DNA of 64,000 bases. It comes from Hedera helix. Taxonomy: Eukaryota; Streptophyta; Magnoliopsida; Apiales; Araliaceae. The position numbers were made by a program, and so were the translations under genes. The notes under the pieces are model-generated. The model did not search any database. It was given only the letters and a program-made list of their open reading frames with translations, and was not told the DNA's origin. Of this stretch, positions 34,659-46,600 are shown one piece after another. The first letter of the stretch is position 1; each line of letters starts with the position of its first letter. The stretch is taken from contig OX359282.1 of assembly GCA_947179155.2 (NCBI GenBank), positions 18,554,510-18,618,509 on the forward strand. Direction: 5' to 3'.

Positions 34659-37600
34659 AATCTCGCAGATAATTCTCACACAAACTCAATTAATTTTTGT
34701 ACTTGACTGGATCAAAATTATGAAGTACATCATTATTTATACTACTCCTAGGCAACTTTTCTAACCTAAATTGGATTCTAATAAGATAACTATAAATTAA
34801 ATAAGATAATTACAAATTAAAGAAACTAATTAAAATATAACTTCTAATTCATGGGCTTCCAAAGTCTTTTATATTGTTCTAACTAACTTTCACGGGCTCG
34901 TCCTACATTAGTTTTCCCCCACTGTGAAAAACTGGACTTCGTCGAGTTATGAACATTAACACAAGAACAATCACGTCGGATTATCAAGGAATTCTTTGCA
35001 AGCTTTAAATTTGGCATGTTGAGAGCACAAGTAAAAGTAAACTTCATAATGTCCTTAACAATTGAGTAAGTATTAGCACAAGTATCATGTTGTACGTGAT
35101 GCTCCCATTGCCATGTACATCCTAAGATAATGTGACAAACTTGAAGGTGTAGAACATCACACATAAAGATATCCTTAAACTTGTTGCCAACAGAAAATGT
35201 AACCAAGTACCTTTGGGTAACCTGCAACTTTGTATTGGTAATTCATATAACATCATACGGCTTTGGGTGAGGCTATGCTTTTAACTCAAGTTCCTTAATT
35301 GCTTCTTCGGAGATAACATCAATACAACTCACTGTATCAATCACAAGAGATCATACATGTCCTACACATCTGAATTTCGTCTGAAAAATTCTTCCACGAT
35401 GGAATTTAGGATCATTTTTCTGTTTATGAGCAATAAGTAAGGTCGGAGAACACCTAAACATCCTTCCAAATGAGGATCAACTTCTAAATCCTATTCATCT
35501 AGCTCATATTCTACGTCTAACGGTTGGCAAACCTCTTCGTTTAACTCAGTTTTTTTTCACACTTTCTATCAACAATAACAAGTTGCCAAGTGGGATAAGA
35601 GGCAACATTCATCTTGGGGGAAGAACTCTCAAAAGACATGTGACCAAAACCATGACAGTTATATCATCGAGACGTATGGTTGTTGCTAGCATTAGAAGAA
35701 TTTGGGGTACAATTAGGTTGGCTAGTAGCTGAAAGGCTTGCAGACGATCTTTCCACCGGTCTGTTTTTAATAGGCTCCACAAAAGTACGCTCACTCCGAG
35801 TTTGGACTGGTATTGGATGCCTAAAAAAATTCTTTTTCAAATTATCTTCCACTTGAGTGGCAACTTGAACGGCATCATCTAAGAGCAAGAGTTTACTTGA
35901 AGGTACACCACTTGTTATCTCCAGATTTAATCCTCAATGGTACATGGAGATTAAAACATCTTCAACCCAAGGGAATTTCGGGCCTTATAACCAATGTTCT
36001 AAAAGGCGTTAGGCAGGAGGTGGGCCGCCGAGGGGGGCCTAGGCTCCGCGCACAATTTTTTATTTTAAGCTAATTTTAATATTTTATCTTACATTTATCC
36101 AAATAAAACAATAATATACACTAAAACAATCCATAATAAAGATAATAAAGACGTTTGCTTAAAGTTCAAACACATATCCATGTTGCCAATGTCAAAGTTC
36201 AAACACAAAATGCAATTGTTTAAAGTTCAAATACAAACAAATAATAAAAAATACAAACTAATAGTCCTCATCTCCATATCCCTCTATATCTCTAACTATT
36301 TTTCTCCATATCCCTCCAAGATAATGTTTCTATCGGACTCACACTCATACTCCTCATCTTTCTTTTCCTCTGTGTCATCATTAGACAAAAATATTTTTCA
36401 TGGAGTTCTCTGACTCTAATAATTTTAATACTTTTCCTAGACTCTAGCACGCTATCTGCTTCGGATGCTTCACCAACCGCCTCCTAAGTAAAGTCCGAAC
36501 AGCCCTCAACTTCATCATCCACTCCCACGACGTCGTTTTGTAGCTTAATTATTAAAATAAAATAAAAACAATTGCAGTCCTAATTTCTCCGTCCAGACCC
36601 GTCTAATTTCTCCGCCTTGCCCGCCTAGGCCCGTATAATTTCCTGGAGGGATTTTTTTTTGCCTTGGGCCTAGGCATCGAGGGGAGCTTAGTGCCTAGGC
36701 GTGGCGGCAGGGGGGAGCATAACGCCTAGGCAGAGACTAATCAGATCTAGGCAAGGATTTTTAGAATACTACTTGTAACCAAACTATAGAATTTTGAAGT
36801 ATATTCGACTACGGATCTACATCCTTGCACTAGGACAGTTAACTACAAATATGCTCCTTGCCCGCCTAGGCCTATCTAATTTCCTGGAGGGATTTTTTTT
36901 TTGCCTTGGGCCTAGGCACCGAGAGGAGCCTAGCGCCTAGGCGTGGCGGCAGGGGGGAGCATAATGCCTAGGCGTGGCGGCAGGGGGGAGCATAACGCCT
37001 AGGCAGAGACTAATCAGATCTAGGCGAGGATTTTTAGAATATTGCTTGTAACCAAACTGTAGAATTTTGAAGTATATTCGGCTACGGATCTACTTCCTTG
37101 CACTAGGACAGTTAACTACAAATATGCTCGTTGCTTATAATTCGAAGGCACAAAACATCATGTTAAGGCAGCTTTCATATCTTCCCATCTTCTCACAGCT
37201 GTATATAAATTTCGTTGATGACAATCCCACCAAATATGAGTTGTCCTTTTCAATTTCAGGTAAGCAAAGAAAAATTCTCTCATCGGTTAGTTCATACTAA
37301 CGAAAGAAGCTCTCTAAACTATGAATCCAATCGAAGAATGCTTCGTGTCCTTGATCTCCATTGAAATCTCCAACATCTAATTTCGCTTCTCTATCTACTG
37401 CATTCAATCGAGGGTATAGCACATGAAGATTATCACGTGGATTAGGTCCATGATGTTGTAAGAATCTCAACTGATTAAGATCTAGAAGTGGATATTCAAA
37501 ATTCCAGCTAACATCTTCTTGTCCTTTATCTACATGTTATGTGAGTACATTAATTTTGGCTGCAAGTGCTATAATAGATGTCTGAACATTTGTTGTATTT

Positions 37601-40600
37601 GTAGTCGCTGTTGTGATTGAATATTCAATTCTTTTAATATGCTCATCTTGTTGTAACATATAAGTATCAAGTTTGGCATTGATTTCTTCAGCATTTACCA
37701 TGGTTCCTAGAAATAAAATATAAACTTTTTTTTAATAAGGACTAAACTGAAATTAATAAAACTTCAGGGGCTGAAATGTAAAAGATGAAAGTACAGGAAC
37801 TAATATGTATAGGTTTTAAGTTTAGGGGTTGAAATGTAAAAAGATGAAAGTACATGGACTAATATGTAAAGGTTTAAAGTTTAGGGGATATTTTAAAATT
37901 TTAGAAAAATTTAGGGATTAAACTATAAAAATGTAAAAACTTTGGGGTACCTAACTATAATTTTGCAAAAGATATATTAAAGGGTGCAAAACATATCTAG
38001 GGCCTGTTTGGGAATGACTTATTTTTTTGACTTAAAGTTAAAATTTTAATAGATTTATAAGTGAAAGTGTTCGACATCATCTTTACTTATAAGTCGGGAA
38101 TTATAAGTAATAGTTGTGGATGTGTTCGACTAATAATAACTTATTAGTTAAAATAAAATATAAAGATTACTAAAATGTCCTTCATTAAGAAGAATATTAG
38201 AAAAATAAAAGAGAGCATTTATGTTATTTCATAGTCGTTGACCAACTTAAAAAAAATGACTTATAAGTCATTTTTTTAAGCAACAAATACTTACTTATTT
38301 TTTTTTGACTTTTTTTTTAAACTTATATGTAAAAAAAAAAAGTTGATCCCGGATAGTTTTTTTGGCTTAACTACTTAAAAGTTGGGTTGACCAACTTATA
38401 AGTAGCTCCCGAACAGGCTCCTGGACTTCTCTCACATATAGGAGCATCCACAAAAGAAGTCTGTGGTGATGAAGAGGGCTTGGGGTAATTTCTGACAGTG
38501 GCTTAAAAATAGTTCAACTTTATGAGAATGAGCCGTTTTGTTCAGTGTTTTTGATTTTTGGCTTCAACGCCAATTGAAGTGGCGTTGGGTATGTTTTTTA
38601 AAACCAACGCCACTTCAACTGACATTGAAGTGTTAATTTAGATTAGCTCAATTCCTGCCTAATTTGATTACCTTAATAGGTTCACTTAACAAAATAAAAA
38701 AAATTACCAGCGCCAATTGAAATGGCGTCCAAATCCCTGCAATAAATAAATAAATAAATAAATAAAAATTAATTAATTAATTTTCACTTTTACTTAAAAA
38801 AAAATGTCAGTAAAAGAACTAATAATAAAAAAAAAAGGTCCGAAAAATAAACCCCAACGCCACTTCAAGTGGCGTCCATTTTTTTAATTTTTATTTCTTT
38901 TTCAAATTCTCGTACTGCAGCACAACATTCCAAACAATTTTTTTAAAAAAAAAAAAAAGAAATTTCGATGCCAATTCAATTGGCGTCCAATTGTTCAGAA
39001 AACAAAGTGGAAAAAAATTAGAAACTTCAACGCCAATTAAATTGGCGTTCAACTGATTTCAGAAACACAATTTCAATATTAACCTGCTCCTGTAAGTTAA
39101 TTTCTTGTACTATATACAACGAATTATTATTATTATTAAAGTTTTTTTTTTTTGAAATTAGTTGAACGCCGGTTCAATTGGCGTTGAAGTTTCTAATTTT
39201 TTTCCACTTTATTTTCTGAACAATTGGATGCCAATTGAATTGGCGTCGAAGTTTCTTTTTTTATTTTTTATTTTTCTGAAAAAAATTGTTTGGATGTTGT
39301 GCTGTAGTACGAGAATTTGAAAAAGAAATGAAAATTAAAGAATTGGACGCCACTTGAAGTGGCATTGGGTTTTTTTTTGGACCTTTTTTTTTTTTATTAT
39401 TATTAGTTCGTTTACTGACATTTTTTTTAAAGTAAAAGTGAAAGTTAATTGATTAATTAATTAATTAATTTATTTTGCAAGGATTTGGACGCCATTTCAA
39501 TTGGCGTTGGTATTTTTCTTTTTTTGTTAAATGAACCTATTAAGGTAATCAACTTAGGCAGGAATAGTGCTAATCTAAATTAACACTTCAATGCCAGTTG
39601 AAGTGGCGTTAGTTTTAAAAAACATACCCAATGCCACTTCAATTGGCGTTGAGGCCAAAAACCAGAAACACTGAATAAAACAGCCAATTCTGAGAAAGTT
39701 AGAACTATTTTTAAGTCATAGCCATAAATTACTCAAGGGCTTGTGCGAAGATAGAGATGGTGGTAGCTCCTAGTATCAATGAAGCTTCCGACAAATGGCG
39801 ACGAAGCTTCCGACAAGTGGCGATGAAGCTTTCGACAACTTTGATGGTACGAGGCTATTTTCTTCTTCTTCTTCTTCTCGTTTTCTCTCTCTTCTTCTAC
39901 CTTTCTTTTCTTACAGTTAGACTAATTTTTTTGATGTGGCGGCTGGGATTGCAATGGAAATTGACAAACTTTACGGGTATTACACAAATGGTTTGTGACT
40001 CTAGTTTTGGTACAGAAATTTGGTGTTTAGGGACTAATGAAGGACGTGGTAATTGTGGGTCAGTAGCTGTTAGGGCAAAATTGGTTGGGACGATAGTGAA
40101 TGGTGGTGTTTTTGGGTAAGTTTTGCTAAGGCCGTGAGTGAGAAGTTATTGTGATGATGGTTGAATGGGTCAAGAAGTTTTGGAACGAAATTGGAATGGC
40201 AGAAAGGTGGTTTAGCTCTGATACCAAAAATGGTTGGGAACAAGGGAAAATCTCACATAGACAATGATCACACCGACTCAATTAATTCTTGTAATTCACT
40301 GTATCAAAATAATAAAGTATATCATTATTTATATTACTCTTAGACAACTTTCCTAACCTAAATTGAACCCTAATAAGATAACTTTAAATTAAATAAGATA
40401 ACTATTAATTAAAAAAACTAATTAAAATACAATTTTTAATTAATGGGTTTTCAAAGTCTTTTATACTGCTCTAACCAACTTTTACGGGCTACATTGGGCA
40501 GATTTGGAAGGTTGTATGGAGATGTGTATGTTTTATGATTTTATTAATTGTGTAGACAGGAACAGGTTTATATGTTGTAGTAGGTCAATGAGCTTCTCCA

Positions 40601-43600
40601 TGCTTTGGATATAGAATGTCCCCTTTTTGCTTCTTTTTTAGGGGTTTGCTATTGGCTCTTTCACTTGTCTCCTTTCCGACTTATTTTATGCTTTGTGAGG
40701 CTGTTTTAAACTAGTATATTTTTTCTTTTTCTTTTTGAGAGAGTTCTTGTCCTCCCTTGCTTTATATTTTCTCTTTCTTATCTAACAAAATCTTCTTTTA
40801 TCCAAAAAATTGAAAATAATGACATGATTTACCATTTTTGCTTCCAATCTCAAGCCAATATAAAAACCAAATTTCATCCCACCACCACCATTTGAAACTT
40901 CTCTCTCTCCTCTCCCAACTCTTTCCATCTGTTTGACCGTAAAATCTAACTCATCCGCTTCCTCAAAACCCATGTTAAACCTCATTTATACCGATAAGAA
41001 CTCTTTAATTTCCTCAAGAACCACCTCCATTACCGCCTAAAATTCACTGACCTCGATTCTCCATGTTTTCTGTTATGCTGCCTCCCTCGATTCCTTTCAT
41101 CACGAGTCATGACCACTCTATCATCAATCACATACTGCTTTGATAATTTCGTCTCTTGTGTAGATCCTTTCATTGAATTACAATCATCACCACAGAATAG
41201 TTTATAGTGTTTTGGGATTATGTTCTTTTTTCTGTAGTTATGTAGAGTGCTACCTCCTGCTGCACTCTGTGCATTGTTTATGGGTCCTTACTAGTTTAAT
41301 AAAGTTGTGGCACTAGACAGAACTAAATGGGGAACTAATTTCTTTCATGTTACCGAGTGTTGGCCTCATTGTGGATATATAATGTACAACAATAAGAAAA
41401 AAAATTGGCGAAATATGATCCAGGTAGTTGACTCCATGTAGTTTGTACAAGGCTTTCTTGAAGATAATTGTATGCATATGTTTTTCTAAAGTTAAACATC
41501 AGGCCTTCTAGTTGTCCTTTATTTAGTCTTTTATTTTTGCAATTCATCTTTCCTAGCCCCACTAATATTGGGCTTCCAAAGATGTTTAATGTTTGAAATT
41601 GAGGGTTTAGGAATTTTAATTTGAAAAGGTGCACCTGATTTGTTAAACAAGTCTGGTGAGATAAATTTTGTTTCTTGTATTATTATGAACACAATCTCTT
41701 AACCCAATGCATATTTTTCCATTCTCTCCTCTTATGTTCTGCATGGGAGAGTATGCATTTTATGAAGATATATTGTTTCAGTGTATGCAAGTGTACATGT
41801 GATGCTTTTATGTATCTCTCTTTTGATCAGTCTTTGGATAAATGAGGAAGTTGCTATCTGTATGGTTTCTCTTTCCTGAGCTTTCATAGCATATTTATTT
41901 TTGTGTATGTTATTCAAACATCATTTCCGTTTGTCCCTTGATGTAGGACAAGTTAGAAGCAAAATTATGGAAGACAAGGAAAGGTGGAAAGGACTAAACT
42001 AGGCCTCACACCTAGGGTTCTTAGGCCTTGTACCCAAGGAGAAGATGCATCACACATCAAACACAATCTGAGATTTTCATTAAACTTATATCTGATTCAA
42101 AATGGCTCAAATACAACTATTTATAGGACTACAAGAACTTCCCAAATCCCTTAGACTTCATAATTCAAACATTGAACCTTTATCATTAATGTTCTTTGAC
42201 TGGTCACATGTACCAATGTATGAGGACTAAGTACGATGAACCTAAGATACCAAGGACGTAAGTAAAGAACTTACTTGAAATACTAAAGGATTCTTTGAAC
42301 ATTATGGCAAGTGTAAAACATAATTCAGTAACCAATAATAAAATTGTAAACTGTTTATAACTTTTTTTCTGCTGAACCACTTTCAGATTGAGCCACTTCC
42401 AAACTCCAAATTTTATAGCTCCTTGATCCTTCTTCCCTGACCTTTACATTCTCCATCAACCCTTAACCCAGTTTTATTTATTTTTTATCTTAGTTTTTTG
42501 AACTCGAAGGAAACTGCTTGAATCAGGTGCATTTCGCTCCCAATCCCCGAACTCAGAAAAATAAAGAACTTCAAGTACTGTTATGTTCTGTACTTTTTTC
42601 TGTAGTTATGTAAAGTGCTACCTCCTGCTGTACTCTGTGTGCATTGTTTATGGGTCCTTACTAGTTTAATAAAGTTGTGGCATTAGACAGAACTAGACAG
42701 GGAACTAATTTCTGTTATGTTACCGAGTGTTGGCCTCATTGTGGATATATAATGTACAACAATAAGAACAAAAAAAAAAATGGCGAAATAGGATCCAGGT
42801 AGTTGACTTCATGTAGTTTGTACAAGGCTTTCTTGAAGATAATTGTATGCATATGTTTTTCTAAAGTTAAACATCAGGCCTTCTAGTTGTCCTTTATTTA
42901 GTCTTTTATTTTTGCTATTCATCTTTCCTAGCCCCACTAATATTGGGCTTCCAAAGATGTTAAACGTTTGAAATTGAGGGTTTAGGAATTTTAATTGGAA
43001 AAGGTGCACCAGTTTTTGTTAAACAAGACTCGTGAGATAAATTTCGTTTCTTGTATTATGATGAACACATTCTCTTAACCCAATGCATATTTCTCCATTC
43101 TCTCCTCTTATGTTCTGCATGGGAGAGTATGCATGTTATGAAGATATATTGTTTCAGTGTATGCAAGTGTACAGGGGTGTGTGTGTGTGATGCTTTTATG
43201 TATCTCTCTTTTTATCAGTCTTTGGATAGATGAGGAAGTAGCTATCTGTATGGTTTCTCTTTCCTGAGCTTTCATAGCATATTTATTTTTGTATATGTTA
43301 TTCAAACATCATTTCCGTTTGTCCCTTGATGTAGGACAAGTTAGAAGCAAAATTATGGAAGACAAGGAAAGGTGGAAAGGACTAAACTAGGCCTCACACC
43401 TAGGGTTCTTAGGCCTTATACCCAAGTAGAAGATGCATCACATATCAAACACAATCCGAGATTTTCATTAAACTTATCCCTGATTCAAAATGGCTCAAAT
43501 ACAACTATTTATAGGACTACAAGAACTTTCCAAATCCCTTAGACTGCATAATTCATACATTAAACCTTTGTCATTAATGTTCTTTGACTGGACACATGTA

Positions 43601-46600
43601 TCAATGTATGAGGACTAAGTATGATGAACCTAAGACACCAATACGAAGGACGTAAGTAAATAACTTACTTGAAATTCTTAACTACTCTTTGAACATAATG
43701 GTAAGTGTAAAACATAATTCAGTAATCAATAATAAAATTGTAAACTGTTTATAACTTTTTTCTGCTGAACCACTTTCAGATTGAGCCACTGTCCAAACTC
43801 CAAATTTTATAGCTCCTTGATCCTTCTTCCTTCCTTGACCTTTGCAGTCTCCATCAACCCTTATCCCAGTTTTATTTATTATTTTATCTAAGTTTTTTGA
43901 ACTCGAAGGAAACTGCTTGAATCAGGTGCCTTTCGCTCCCAATCCGTTAACTCAGAAAAATAAAGAACTTCAAGTATTGTTGGAGGCCCACATTTTGGTC
44001 CTGCTTCTATTTATTTATTTAATTTTTTCAGTATGCCTATATAGTTAGATCCAACGTTATAGTTTTGTGTCTTCATTGTATTATAGGCCATGCGTAGAGC
44101 TGCAATATCTCTTTCAAAGTTGGCAGACACAGCTCGTGAGGAACTCCCTAGTACGATGGCTGCAATAAGGCTCTCTGGCATGGAAATCAGTGATCTTACT
44201 CTGGAGTTGAATGATTTAAGGTAACAAATTAAATTTATATATTCGAAGCACTGTGTTAAACTTATTATTGATAGAGGAGTGCTGATGCCATAGTAGACTG
44301 AAGAGAGAAAAGATTTGGATCAAGGAGAAACATGGGGTATATCGTACCAGCCCAACACATAAACCACAAGAAAGCTGAAATACTTCGATTTATTTATAGT
44401 CCACAGACTCTACATACACTACATTTTACTAAATTAGATCGAGGTTTAGACTAGAAAATGATCAGTTTCTTTATTTTTTTCCTTGTTTTTTTATGCTGAT
44501 AGGGATTATTTGGCAATTTACCTTTGTTCTGTAACAATGGGCTGTCTATAGGAAACCATTTGATTGCTTAGGAATTTGTTGCTTGGCCTTGTCAAAAAAA
44601 GGGCAACTTCTAGTTTCTAAGATCCATTATCTGGTTGGTGTTACGGTTTCTGCTATGGAGCCTCATTCTCAATGGCAAAGGGTGATCATTTGCAAATTTG
44701 AATTTGTTCTCCAGGAAAATAGGTGGGATGCCAATCGTATTTCATGATTGATCATTCACTTTAGTCCCTAAAAGTTCATCTCTCATGGCTACTTATTTTT
44801 TTTGGGAACACTAAAAAGATCATTTACCATCTTAAACTGTACCACTTGCTTTAATTATTTCTATGTAGATTTCTTTTTCCTTTCAAAATCTCCATGTACT
44901 CATTGGAAAAAGTATCAAATAAATCCAAGACTTTTTAGCCCAACAGAGTTAAGGGAAGGCGTACATCTGAGGCAGTTTTTGACCAAAACTACCCTGCTAA
45001 CGTGGGCATTATGCGGGATTTTTTCCTGAAAAGCTTATGAGGAAATAAATGGTCCAAAGTAAAAGAGATAAAGCTACATGCATACTACTGGGACTAAAGT
45101 GCATTAGTACACAAAAAATAATAAATTAATATGTCGGTTTCATTTTCAAGTATGCTAAAATTAAAGGTACAGTATGCATAAACTTAACTCAAGTTTAACT
45201 TGTAACTAGGTGGAGAACGGGATATTGGCGAACAAAGGAAATATCACACAAATAATTCTCAAGCAAAACTCAATTAATTCTTATCATTCAAAGTATCCAA
45301 ATAATAAAGTCCACAACTATTTATAATACTCCTAGACAACTTTCCTAACCTAAAGTGGACTCTAGTAAGATAATTACAAATTAAATAAGATAACCACAAA
45401 TTAACAAAACTAACTAAAATACAACTTCTAATTTATGGGCTTCCACAACTTTTTATATTGTTGTAACCAACTTTCACGGGCTTGTTCTACATCAGTTCTC
45501 ATTCGCTGAGAAAAAACTCGACTTTGTTGAGTTATGAACATTAACACAAGAACAATCACGTCAGATTACTAATTAATTATTTGTAAGCTTCAAATTTGAC
45601 ATGTTGAGAGCACAAGTAAGAGTGAACTTGGTATTGCCCTTAACAAGTGAATAAGTATTAGCCCGAGCATTATATTGTACGTGACGATCACATAGCCATG
45701 TACGCCCTAAGATAATGTGACAAACCATAAGGGGTAGAACATCACACATAAAAGGATCTTTAACCTTGCCAACGGAAAATGTAACCAAAAACCTCTAGGT
45801 AACTCACAACTTTGTATTGGTAATTCATGCAACATCATATGGCTCCGGGTGAGGCTCAACTTTTAATCTAAGTTTCTTAACTGCTTCTTCAGAGATAACA
45901 TCCGTACAACTCCCATTATCAATCACAAGAAAGCATGCCTATCCTGCACATTTGACTCTCGTCTTAAAAATTCGTCCACGATAGATTTTAGAATCATCTT
46001 TCTGTTTCTGAGCAATAAGTAAAGGTCAGAGAACACCTAAACATCCTTCCAAATGAGCATCAGTTTCCAAATCTTTCTCATCAGGCTCATATTTCACGTC
46101 TAACGGCTGGCAAACCTTTTCCTTCAAGTCAGTTTTCCTACACTTTGTCAACAACCGCAAGTTGTTTAGAAGGAGAAGAGGCAACATTCATCTTCGCAGG
46201 ACAGTCAAAAGACGTGACCAAAACCACGACTGTTATAGCACCTAGATGTATCGTTGTTGCTAGCATTAGAAGAACTTGGGGTACGATTAGGCCTACTAGT
46301 AGTTGAAGGCTAGCAGGCGATCTTTTCCATTGGCCTATTTTTAATATGCTCCACAAAAGTACACTCACTCTGAGTTTGGACTGGTATTGGAGACCAAACA
46401 AAATTTCTTTTCAAATTATCTTGAACTTGGGTAGCAACTTGAACGACATCCAAGAGCAAGAGTTTACCTGAAGCTACATTACTTACAATCTCTAGATTTA
46501 ATCCTCGATGGTACATGGAGATTAAAACTTCTTCAAACTAAGTGAATTCAGACCTTGTAGCCAAATTGTAGAATTTTAAAATATATTCGGCTACGGATCT

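Larger units (their letters stand above)
34611..40493 (-). mobile_element. Gag-protease-only LTR element, copy A (with later insertions)
   Basis: A minus-strand element: 3' LTR to 34907 (plus-strand end ctcgtcctaca), purine tract (minus strand AGTGGGGGAAAAC, ~34908-34922), decayed protease and gag, primer site 40215-40226 (minus strand TGGTATCAGAGC), and 5' LTR 40231-40493. Gag starts at the minus-strand ATG 37701-37699 (MVNAEEINAKLDTY). RT, RNase H and integrase are absent. It has been enlarged by a hAT-like element (35992), a MITE (38000) and a foldback (38478). The leader segment at about 39757-40200 holds sequence not shared with copy B. Compare the 'TR-GAG' class of plant elements that keep only gag between LTRs; the match to that class is inference. 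Confidence 0.75.

Noticed and set aside
34399..34706. Frames with poly-Pro or poly-Gly
   Set aside because: They are translations of the 47-base G run.
41350..43305. Pairs of similar minus-strand frames in intron 2
   Set aside because: They mirror the 1.4 kb tandem duplication; similarity does not indicate a conserved protein.
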